A DNA stretch of 64,000 nt from Christensenellaceae bacterium (GTDB lineage Bacteria; Bacillota; Clostridia; Christensenellales; Aristaeellaceae), in NCBI GenBank assembly GCA_022510815.1, contig JAFLST010000008.1, positions 1-64,000 of the forward strand, read 5' to 3'. The notes under the pieces are model-generated. The model had not been told where the DNA came from, made no database searches, and saw only the letters and a list, made by a program, of their open reading frames with translations. A program made the translations under genes and the position numbers. Shown piece by piece: positions 1 through 5,976 of this stretch (the first letter of the stretch is position 1; each line of letters begins with the position of its first letter).

Positions 1-343
1 ACGCCGTCTCCTGCGGGGGACGCTCCGTTTCAGACACTTCCGGCGGAGTTTCATGCGCCGAAACCGTTTCTCCGGGCAGCAAGACTCCCACTGGCGGGAT
101 GGTTTCGCCAGTCTGCGGCGATGCTGTGGACATGGGACTGTCCTCCATATCCAGAGGTTGCGCCGTGTTCGCGCTCTTGGCCTGCTCAACCAGCGCCACA
201 TACTCCTGCATCTCATGGTTAAGCTGCATGTCCCGGAGCAGCGCGGGCACCAGAATGATGCTCAATCCTGCTGCCAGCAGCACAAGGGTCAGGATGGTCA
301 GGGGCGCTTTCCTGCGGGCTTTCCGTTTCCGTTTGCCGTACAT
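1..343 (-). CDS. membrane-anchored protein, N-terminal part only (possibly sortase-like)
   Basis: Runs off the left edge; 114 codons are visible. The ATG at 343 follows a strong AGGAGG about 7 bases away. The protein starts with a very basic stretch (KRKRKARRK), then one hydrophobic segment (residues about 14-33), then a short helical part (NHEMQEYVALVEQ) and a Pro/Thr/Glu-rich linker to the edge. Sortases and other surface proteins of clostridial integrative elements often start this way, but no catalytic residues are in view. Function is not assignable from this fragment. Confidence 0.7.
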   Translation of the reverse strand, partial: MYGKRKRKARRKAPLTILTLVLLAAGLSIILVPALLRDMQLNHEMQEYVALVEQAKSANTAQPLDMEDSPMSTASPQTGETIPPVGVLLPGETVSAHETPPEVSETERPPQETA

Positions 344-405
344 AGTGATCCTCCTTTCGTTGATAGGCATAAGAAAAGCGCCCTCCAAATCAGTTTGAAG
401 GGCGC

Positions 406-1251
406 TCAATCCGGGCGAGAGGTTGACGATTCATCAACCATCTGATGATGCGCAGCCGCTTCCTCTGCGGCAAATCGTTTGTCGAGCCTGTCCACCGACC
501 AATTCTGCTTGAACTGGCCCAAGGGCCCAGGCCCGAATTGCTTCAATGCTTTCCTGTCCATGAAAAGCAAACGCTCCCACAACTCAGGGTGATGACCGCG
601 CAGCTTGCGCAGCTCGTCAATACGCTGGAATGGACAGCACCAGCATGAGGCGCGGTGGTAAACCTGATATAAACCACCGAAGTCATAACCTCGGTCATAG
701 CAGATTTGCAGCGCTTCCGCTTCCGTGACGCCCCACTCAACCAGAGGATATTGCTCACCCTTGCAGCGATGGGCTTCATCTGCCGCGATACCGACATAAT
801 GAAGTGCGTGGTGCTGTCCCTTAATCTGGTGCACAGCTTTCCGAATGAGATGTGTTTTCAGCATCCCCGTACACCAGCGCACTCGCGTGCCAGGCCAACC
901 GTTTCCATACGGCGGCACACCTAACCGTTGGCGGTTTTCGATTGACGACTTCTTCTGCTTGGGATCATCAAACATGAGATACTCAAAGCCCTTGGGGTGC
1001 CGCAGGGTCGTAATGTGCAGGCCGCGCTCTCGGTACAGATGATCGTCCAGCTTCTGGATATGAGCAACCATCTCCGGGAACTCCATGCCCGTATCTGCGT
1101 AGAGCACCATATCAATGGGCATCCCTCGCTCAATCATGAGCAGCAGCATGGCGGTGGAATCCTTGCCGCCCGACAAGCTGACTGCATGAAATGCGTCAGC
1201 AGGCATAGAAATAGCGCCCTCCTTGGGGCGCGCAATGATGGTCGTATTCAT
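406..1251 (-). CDS. PAPS-reductase-like (adenine nucleotide alpha hydrolase fold) protein
   Basis: The 281-residue protein has the PP-loop motif SGGKDS at residues 27-32, which marks the ATP-pyrophosphatase fold of PAPS reductases and DndC-like proteins. A Cys-rich CWCCPF near residue 195 is usual in the mobile-element branch of the family. The true substrate of that branch is unknown, so assimilatory sulfate reduction should not be assumed. The ATG at 1251 overlaps the parB stop codon (ATGA). An internal ATG at 1206 has its own AAGGAGG 11 bases upstream and could be the real start. Pairing with a ParB-like gene recalls the IbrA/IbrB pair of enterobacteria. Confidence 0.85.
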   Translation of the reverse strand: MNTTIIARPKEGAISMPADAFHAVSLSGGKDSTAMLLLMIERGMPIDMVLYADTGMEFPEMVAHIQKLDDHLYRERGLHITTLRHPKGFEYLMFDDPKQKKSSIENRQRLGVPPYGNGWPGTRVRWCTGMLKTHLIRKAVHQIKGQHHALHYVGIAADEAHRCKGEQYPLVEWGVTEAEALQICYDRGYDFGGLYQVYHRASCWCCPFQRIDELRKLRGHHPELWERLLFMDRKALKQFGPGPLGQFKQNWSVDRLDKRFAAEEAAAHHQMVDESSTSRPD

Positions 1252-2165
1252 CTTTCATTCTCCCTTTGCCGTCTTTTTTGCCATGCCGTCAGCAGTTGGA
1301 TGATCTTATCCTCCATCTGCTTGGGCGTGTAGGATTTGGGGAAGTATTTGCGGAGAACATCTTGGGAAAGCGTTACCCTGTCCTGCTCGCTTTTCTTCTC
1401 CTCAGACATGATGGCGACCATAATGCCCTGATCGAGCCGTCCTGCCTGCGATAACTTCTTCAAACGCTGGGCCTGCGAGAGCGAGGGTGTGGCCTGTTCG
1501 CTGTCCATAGCCTCCAGCAGCATATGCTGTTCATCCGTTTTCAGGTAAGACAGCTCAACGGCGGGATTAAACGCGATGATGCGATTATCCACCATGTCCA
1601 GCAGTTCAGGAATGAGAGCTGTCAAACGAATATACCGCTGTACTTGCTTGTAGCTTTCCCCGACCTGTTCGCCAATGATTTCAGTTGACCGCATCCCAGA
1701 GAATAATGGGACAACTTGGCCCACATTTTCTTTTCGCGGTCGTCCCCTCTGGCGATTGAGCGCATCCAGCTTCATCTTGTAGGCAAAGGCCCTCTCGCTT
1801 GGCAGGATATTTTCACGTTGAAGATTGCTATCTACCATAAGGATGGTCGCGGCATCATCGTCGAGGTCGCGCACGATGACGGGCATGGTGGTCAGCCCAG
1901 CCCTTTCGCAGGCGTGATGCCGTCGATGTCCAGATACCAGCTCAAACCCGCCTTCTGGCTGGGGACGAGCAATAGCGGGAATCATCACACCATGCTCTCG
2001 GATGCTCTCGACAGTATCATCCATTTTCGCATCATCCAGTATCTTGAATGGATGGTCTCTAAACGGATGCAGCTCTGTCAACGGAATGTCCACAACCATC
2101 TCGTTCCGGGCATCTGTCAGGCTTCCTTCCATGTCCGGTATTTCAGACTTTTTTCCGTTTGCCAA
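1248..2165 (-). CDS. ParB/Spo0J-family protein
   Basis: The protein has 305 residues and starts at TTG 2165, preceded by AGGAGAGG. The N-terminal ParB nuclease/CTPase-like domain carries the GHRRHHA motif (about residue 79) and a second conserved box, NLQRENILPSERAFAYK. A KorB-like helix-turn-helix region follows (EQVGESYKQVQRYIRLTALI). It lacks a partner ParA in view. In this setting, coupled by a 4-base overlap to a PAPS-reductase-like gene, it may act as a regulator or nuclease partner rather than in partitioning. That role is inferred from IbrB-like pairs. Confidence 0.85.
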   Translation of the reverse strand: MANGKKSEIPDMEGSLTDARNEMVVDIPLTELHPFRDHPFKILDDAKMDDTVESIREHGVMIPAIARPQPEGGFELVSGHRRHHACERAGLTTMPVIVRDLDDDAATILMVDSNLQRENILPSERAFAYKMKLDALNRQRGRPRKENVGQVVPLFSGMRSTEIIGEQVGESYKQVQRYIRLTALIPELLDMVDNRIIAFNPAVELSYLKTDEQHMLLEAMDSEQATPSLSQAQRLKKLSQAGRLDQGIMVAIMSEEKKSEQDRVTLSQDVLRKYFPKSYTPKQMEDKIIQLLTAWQKRRQRENER

Positions 2166-2297
2166 TATTCAACCTCTCCTTAGATTATCCAGCCGTTTCG
2201 TCACCTGAGTATGCCATCCACTATCAGGACTACCTCTAACTCGTCCAGCTCTGATTTGGCACTCTGGAAGCCTTGATTTTACTGGACTTTTTTGGCC

Positions 2298-2711
2298 CTA
2301 AAGGGTAACGCCACAAGGTTCTCTTTTTCGTGCCCGGTAGCGTCGCTGCTTTTCAATGCCTCTGGCCCGTTTTACTGCTGCTCCGCATACTGCACAATAG
2401 CGTTGTCGGTTGCTGGTAGGAGCATACGGCTTATGGCAACGGACACATTCTTTCCAGCGTTCTCCGGCCTGCGTTTCCTCACCGTAGATATCACGCCATA
2501 CCGTCATGCTCAGCTCCGACCACAGGGGAAGAACGGCACACAGGAAATAGTCGCAGTGCACCGCGCCATCGCTGATCGCCCCATATGCAGGATTAACCAC
2601 ATGACAGGGACGATCTTCCGGCAGACAGTAACCACCGGAGAAATTCGCACATTCTTTCTTCGCAAGCCGCTTTACGCTGCTCAGGATAGGTTGGTCGTGG
2701 CTCATATTCAT
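2298..2711 (-). CDS. cysteine-rich VLP domain protein
   Basis: A 137-residue soluble protein with many Cys residues. The N-terminal half has the C-x(n)-C pattern and the CAVLPLW signature of the Cys_rich_VLP family, which is found almost only on clostridial integrative elements. The C-terminal half has a zinc-ribbon-like CVRCHKPYAPTSNRQRYC unit followed by a basic tail. ATG 2711 has a strong AAGGAGG 8-9 bases upstream. The molecular role of the family is unknown; metal binding is likely from the Cys pairs. Confidence 0.8.
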   Translation of the reverse strand: MNMSHDQPILSSVKRLAKKECANFSGGYCLPEDRPCHVVNPAYGAISDGAVHCDYFLCAVLPLWSELSMTVWRDIYGEETQAGERWKECVRCHKPYAPTSNRQRYCAVCGAAVKRARGIEKQRRYRARKREPCGVTL

Positions 2712-2781
2712 TCACATCACCTCCTTTTCCGATGCTCACGGCGATTGCCTTTTTCATCACTTCCGTGAGCTTCTGATATAC

Positions 2782-2807
2782 AAAAGCCGCTACATGATTG
2801 CAGCGGC
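2782..2807 (-). terminator. hairpin with T tract, minus direction
   Basis: On the minus strand GCCGCT, a 10-base loop and AGCGGC are followed by TTTTG. It would stop leftward transcripts from the 3175-3809 gene pair before they reach the VLP gene, or act as an attenuator in the leader of the VLP-parB operon. Confidence 0.5.
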
Positions 2808-2986
2808 AATTGCCCCGATTAAGTAATATACAGAAAATGTTTTGACATAAAAGTTATATCTTGCATCAATAATGAGCAGATCACTCTCTATATTGTAAAG
2901 TGCAATCCCAGGACGAATGGAGCACTAATTGCATCGAGGAGATTATCCGACAATCTCAATCAGATTTCCACTCACTTTCTTTCAAG

Positions 2987-3010
2987 TCAGCGGCTCGCAA
3001 GAGCCGCTGA
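2987..3010 (+). terminator. 10-bp stem with GCAA loop
   Basis: TCAGCGGCTC, the tetraloop GCAA, then GAGCCGCTGA, followed by a T-rich run (TTCTGTTTATTCTG). It looks like a plus-direction terminator although no plus-strand gene precedes it, so a small RNA or insulator role is possible. Confidence 0.45.
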
Positions 3011-3036
3011 TTCTGTTTATTCTGCTTGATACAGAA

Positions 3037-3070
3037 AATGGCGCATCGTTTCAATTGACGATGCGCCATT
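3037..3070. repeat. 13-bp perfect inverted repeat
   Basis: AATGGCGCATCGT (3037-3049) is perfectly complementary to 3058-3070 across an 8-base loop. It is flanked by AAAA on the left and CCTTTT on the right, as in a bidirectional terminator. Confidence 0.55.
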
Positions 3071-3174
3071 ACCTTTTGATATAATGAAGTATGTAAATCT
3101 CTCTTACATTCTAAGGATATTCTCGTTCCCTCTTTATGTGACAGAGGGGTTTCAAATACCATGTTTTCAAGAAT

Positions 3175-3603
3175 TCATTGCTTATAGATCGATGTGCAAT
3201 CTGATACAATCTCATACAATTGATCCCGAGCCAAGGAATCAGTTGGTTTTAATTTGTAGATGCCCAGCCGCAGGGCGAGCTCGTCCCCGTCTGGTGTTGG
3301 CATATGATGGTTCCGATAATGATTAAGTTCGCACTCCAACAGGCAAAGTTGTTGGTAATCGACTTCATTAGAATCAAGTAAAATACGAATCTTGTCCTTT
3401 ATCAAGTCAAGCTGACTATCGTTATGATGGTTGAAAAGGGACTTTACAAGAAGAATCGGCATCTCGCATCCTGAATTTGCAATCATACCTATAAATATAC
3501 TAGTTACTATACCATTGGACGGCTCCCCCCTTATATGAATCACTATCACTATCGCAATAATACCCGTTATAAAACGTGTGATTATTTCGACGCGCCTACT
3601 CAT
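3175..3603 (-). CDS. hypothetical membrane protein
   Basis: The protein has 142 residues. Two hydrophobic segments lie near the N-terminus (about residues 7-23 and 30-55), followed by a charged, helical cytosolic part (SQLDLIKDKIRILLDSNEVDYQQLCLLECELNHYR). The start is the ATG at 3603, which overlaps the upstream stop as TGATG; a TTG one codon earlier is possible. Codon use is AT-rich, like the element. I recognise no family. It forms a two-gene unit with the 68-residue protein upstream. Confidence 0.6.
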   Translation of the reverse strand: MSRRVEIITRFITGIIAIVIVIHIRGEPSNGIVTSIFIGMIANSGCEMPILLVKSLFNHHNDSQLDLIKDKIRILLDSNEVDYQQLCLLECELNHYRNHHMPTPDGDELALRLGIYKLKPTDSLARDQLYEIVSDCTSIYKQ

Positions 3604-3809
3604 CAACCGTCGAGCAAATGAGGCCGTATATCTTTAAGCAATACTAACTTCTGGCGTTTGGATGAAAACGCTTTAATAAGAACTCTTGGACGTCCATCAA
3701 GTCCTGCCATAGGCTCACTAAGGATCATGACTGGCTGGTTCAGCATCAAATCTTGACATCGACGTCGAACAAACCATACGCTGCCTGGATACAAACCGAG
3801 GTCTTTCAT
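3603..3809 (-). CDS. small basic hypothetical protein
   Basis: A 68-residue protein with a good ribosome binding site (AAAGGGGA) before ATG 3809 and a near-perfect promoter 48 bases further up. The sequence has an SH3-like pattern of short strands (PGSVWFV, QPVMILSEP, PRVLIKAF), somewhat like PemK/MazF-type toxins, but too short and without their conserved residues. Function unknown. It is translationally coupled to the membrane protein downstream. Confidence 0.6.
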   Translation of the reverse strand: MKDLGLYPGSVWFVRRRCQDLMLNQPVMILSEPMAGLDGRPRVLIKAFSSKRQKLVLLKDIRPHLLDG

Positions 3810-3856
3810 TTTAGGTGTCCCCTTTCTTTTTTTTCCCCAAGTAACATGGGAGGCCG

Positions 3857-3886
3857 ATTATATAGCACAATTACCTGTATTGTCAA
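3857..3886 (-). promoter_or_regulatory. strong sigma-A promoter
   Basis: On the minus strand TTGACA and TATAAT, both perfect consensus, are 18 bases apart. It drives the 3603-3809 and 3175-3603 gene pair. Confidence 0.8.
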
Positions 3887-3985
3887 CACTTTGCGATGTT
3901 TTTTCTTGGTTTTTTCACTTTGGGTATATGGTTCTGCATGTTAACATAAAAGCTGCCAGACTTCTAGGCAGCTCAAGCGATCAAT

Positions 3986-4603
3986 TCAGAATGTAGATTT
4001 CACTATTTGATCAATGTAATCCCTATGTTTCTCTGACTTCACACTGATCTTGCGAAAACGCTCGCTCATCATGAAGTCTAGCAATGATTCCTTGGGAATA
4101 AGGTACTTCCGACGAATGAGAAACCGATGGATGTATCGCTTTTCACACCAATTCACAACGGATGTGCTGCAATATCCCGTTATTTCCACAATGTCTGATA
4201 CATTCAACAAATCGGGATATGGAGTCAGAATGTCGATGAATAGCTGCCGCATCCGTTCTATGCACTCCGGCGAGAGCGGGGGAACAATGCTGGCCATTCT
4301 AATCTGATTTATTTTCCCATTGGGCTTGTACCAGCCATCGGGCGGCGTGAACTTGTCCGGGGCGCTTTCTCGTTGGATTAAGTAGGCGATCACATCAACC
4401 GTTGCGATTGTATACTTGCGCGTTTTCTTCCCGGTGCATTGGCTGGGAACCAAACCACTCTCCAGCAGATACAGCGCCGTTCGTTTACTGATATGGCAAA
4501 TCTGATACATCTGCTCCTTGGTGATCGTATCAGGGTATTGTGTCAGGATGTCAGCATACTCTTTCACACTCATTCGATTCACCGTCTTTCGCTTTTTCGT
4601 CAA
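3986..4603 (-). CDS. tandem helix-turn-helix regulator, excisionase-like
   Basis: The 205 residues contain two copies of the same module: residues about 10-75 (MSVKEYADILTQYPDTITKE then ISKRTALYLLESGLVP) and about 119-185 (FIDILTPYPDLLNVSDI then CSTSVVNWCEKRYIHRFLI). Each is a winged HTH of the excisionase/MerR-like type, ending with a recognition-wing motif (TIATVDVIAYL; LIPKESLLDFM). It sits next to the attachment site, which suits a recombination directionality factor or element regulator. Not a canonical small Xis; the duplication is unusual. Confidence 0.7.
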   Translation of the reverse strand: MTKKRKTVNRMSVKEYADILTQYPDTITKEQMYQICHISKRTALYLLESGLVPSQCTGKKTRKYTIATVDVIAYLIQRESAPDKFTPPDGWYKPNGKINQIRMASIVPPLSPECIERMRQLFIDILTPYPDLLNVSDIVEITGYCSTSVVNWCEKRYIHRFLIRRKYLIPKESLLDFMMSERFRKISVKSEKHRDYIDQIVKSTF

Positions 4604-4669
4604 CGGCAGGTAAATCTAAATCTGTGTGCGTTTTGTATTGTAGTTCTCTCCGAGTTCTCTCCAACATGC

Positions 4670-4708
4670 AAAAAAACACGCTGATTCGAGCGAACTCGAA
4701 CCAGCGTG
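4670..4708 (-). terminator. minus-direction terminator near the element end
   Basis: CACGCTG, TTCGAG, the loop CGAA and the complementary arm give a 14-position stem with one mismatch. On the minus strand it is followed by seven T. It would block chromosomal transcripts from entering the element leftward. Confidence 0.6.
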
Positions 4709-4775
4709 AAAAATCTCAGTTTTCTCGATTTTGGAGGCTGAAAGCGTTGATTTTACAGGCTTTTTTACTTCCTGC

Positions 4776-4812
4776 AAATTCCGCCATCTTCCTCTAAATT
4801 CCGCTATTTTCC
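4776..4812. repeat. two direct repeats with 20-bp period beside the attachment site
   Basis: AAATTCCGCCATCTTCC (4776-4792) and AAATTCCGCTATTTTCC (4796-4812) differ at two of 17 positions and are two helical turns apart, 12 bases left of the tRNA fragment. Candidate arm-type sites for the integrase or an Xis protein. A second pair, GTTCTCTCC twice, lies at about 4643-4663. Confidence 0.5.
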
Positions 4813-4824
4813 GACATGGTAACA

Positions 4825-4880
4825 CGACTCGAAATCAGGTAGCTCGCAAGGGCTCGTGGGTTCGAATCCCACCGCCTCCG
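4825..4880 (+). pseudogene. 3' fragment of tRNA-Ser(CGA): attachment-site duplication
   Basis: The sequence contains the anticodon loop CTCGAAA (anticodon CGA), the 3' anticodon strand, a long variable arm, a perfect T arm (GTGGG TTCGAAT CCCAC, 4856-4872), the acceptor strand CGCCTCC and discriminator G (4880). The 5' half is missing: the four bases that should pair with TCAG are ACGA, and no GGAGGCG lies upstream. It cannot fold into a tRNA. The intact gene is expected at the far left end of the element. Confidence 0.8.
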
Positions 4881-4884
4881 CACA

Positions 4885-4913
4885 GGCCGTCTGCTATGGC
4901 AGGCGGCCTTTTT
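4885..4913 (+). terminator. terminator of the former tRNA-Ser gene
   Basis: A 10-bp stem GGCCGTCTGC / GCAGGCGGCC with loop TATG is followed by TTTTT, four bases after the tRNA fragment. Confidence 0.8.
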
Positions 4914-4943
4914 GCGCTCATGCCGAGGAGTTGAGAATGACGT

Positions 4944-4972
4944 TTGAGATTTTTGCCAATTCGTGCTATAAT
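4944..4972 (+). promoter_or_regulatory. promoter of the aquaporin gene
   Basis: TTGAGA and TATAAT with a 17-base spacer, 35 bases before the start codon. Confidence 0.75.
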
Positions 4973-5007
4973 CGGATTGGATCTCAAAGGAATGAGGAGG
5001 AATCATC

Positions 5008-5679
5008 ATGGAATCTATGAAGAAGTATCTCGCTGAGTGCCTTGGCACGCTGGTGCTGGTTGTCTTTGCCTGCGGCGCGGCTATTGTGACCGGCTGCGGC
5101 ACGGCGGAGGGCGGCATGGCCGCTTATCTCATCACGGCGCTGGCCTTCGGTCTGGTCATCGTCGCGATGGCGTACAGCATCGGCAACGTCTCCGGCTGCC
5201 ACATCAACCCCGCGGTATCCATTGCGATGCTCGTTTCCGGGAAGATGAACGCCAAGGACTTCGGCGGCTATGTTGTTGCGCAGTTCATCGGCGCCATCGC
5301 CGGCGCGGGCATCCTTGCCTACATCTTTGGCACGGGCGGCGGCTTCGGCACCAACGGCCTGTTTGAGGGCAATGTGCTGAAGTCCCTGATCATTGAGGTC
5401 ATTCTGACCTTCGTCTTCGTTTTCGCCATTCTGGGTGTCACGTCGAAGGTTCAGAACGGCGCCGTTGCCGGCATCGTCATCGGCCTGAGCCTGACGCTGG
5501 TCCACATCCTCGGCATCGGCCTGACCGGTACCTCGGTCAACCCGGCGCGCAGCTTCGGTCCGGCCCTGATCAAGGGCGGCGCGGCGCTGGCGAACGTCTG
5601 GGTCTTCATCCTCGCGCCGCTGGTCGGCGGTGTGCTGGCTGCGCTGGCCTATCGCTTCCTCGCGGGCAAAGAGGCGTAA
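5008..5679 (+). CDS. aquaporin (MIP family)
   Basis: This 223-residue integral membrane channel has six hydrophobic segments and both half-helix signatures: HINPAVS (about residue 70) and SVNPARS (about residue 175). The second motif is NPARS rather than the NPARD of glycerol facilitators, which favours a water channel of the AqpZ type. No glycerol genes are nearby. ATG 5008 has GAGGAGG 7 bases upstream. Single-gene transcript with its own promoter and terminator; first chromosomal gene after the integrated element. Confidence 0.93.
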   Translation: MESMKKYLAECLGTLVLVVFACGAAIVTGCGTAEGGMAAYLITALAFGLVIVAMAYSIGNVSGCHINPAVSIAMLVSGKMNAKDFGGYVVAQFIGAIAGAGILAYIFGTGGGFGTNGLFEGNVLKSLIIEVILTFVFVFAILGVTSKVQNGAVAGIVIGLSLTLVHILGIGLTGTSVNPARSFGPALIKGGAALANVWVFILAPLVGGVLAALAYRFLAGKEA

Positions 5680-5703
5680 TCCCGCCTTTGCGTCATGGAA
5701 AGG

Positions 5704-5730
5704 CCTGCCTGAAAAAGGCGGGTCTTTTTG
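5704..5730 (+). terminator. terminator after the aquaporin gene
   Basis: Stem CCTGCCT / AGGCGGG with an A-rich loop, followed by TCTTTTTG. Confidence 0.7.
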
Positions 5731-5824
5731 TGTGGAGAAAGTGACGAGTGCGCATAGGATATCTATGGGAAACTTTGGTAAACATCAAGTTTTTGCCAAA
5801 AGAAATATTAACGAAACATAACGA

Positions 5825-5853
5825 TTGACAAGCGATTCCTGAACTGGTAAACT
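5825..5853 (+). promoter_or_regulatory. promoter of the large CxxC-repeat protein
   Basis: TTGACA and TAAACT with a 17-base spacer. Confidence 0.7.
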
Positions 5854-5857
5854 AAAG

Positions 5858-5976
5858 CTGTCAACAGGCGATGCCGATCGGTGCGCCCGCAGCCTATAGG
5901 GTGAAGGATGGCGCATCGGTTCCCCGGCGGCGCGGTTGAAGCAGTCTTCATGCCCCCATAGAAGGAGGTTGAAACC
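5858..5976 (+). promoter_or_regulatory. long structured 5' leader
   Basis: About 115 bases separate the promoter from the start codon. CGGTGCGCC (5879-5887) can pair fully with GGCGCATCG (5910-5918), and the loop holds a small inner stem. I compared it by eye with c-di-GMP-I and -II riboswitches and did not find their conserved cores. Possibly only a stabilising leader. Confidence 0.3.

Larger units (their letters stand above)
2712..3174. other. 463-bp stretch without a convincing gene, with several dyads
   Basis: AT-rich spacer. It holds an inverted repeat GCTCACGG/CCGTGAGC (2734-2741 with 2763-2770), a minus-strand terminator-like hairpin (2782-2807) and two strong plus/minus dyads at 2987-3010 and 3037-3070. 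A 68-codon minus-strand frame (2956-3162) spans both dyads and lacks a ribosome binding site, so I do not call it. Between 2808 and 2986 I see nothing specific. Confidence 0.5.
1..4880. mobile_element. right end of an integrative (probably conjugative) element
   Basis: All genes from the left edge to about 4600 are on the minus strand, look AT-richer than the flanking chromosome, and are typical accessory cargo: ParB-like, PAPS-reductase-like, Cys-rich VLP and excisionase-like HTH proteins. The stretch ends exactly where a 3' tRNA-Ser fragment begins at 4825, and ordinary GC-rich genes follow. This is the layout left by a tyrosine recombinase that targets a tRNA gene. The integrase, relaxase and left end are not in the window, so conjugative ability is inferred only from the cargo. 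Confidence 0.7.

Noticed and set aside
2956-3162. 68-codon minus-strand frame
   Set aside because: No ribosome binding site; it runs across two strong hairpins.
3603-3809. PemK/MazF-type toxin
   Set aside because: Only 68 residues and it lacks the conserved catalytic Arg/Thr pattern; the downstream partner is a membrane protein, not an antitoxin.
4731-5117. Open frames on both strands over the tRNA-Ser fragment
   Set aside because: They translate to the well-known false proteins made by reading through tRNA T-arms (GSWVRIPPPPHRPS type); no ribosome binding site, and the tRNA fragment and terminator explain the sequence.
5858-5976. c-di-GMP riboswitch before the CxxC-repeat gene
   Set aside because: The conserved cores of the two known classes are not found by eye; kept only as a structured leader.
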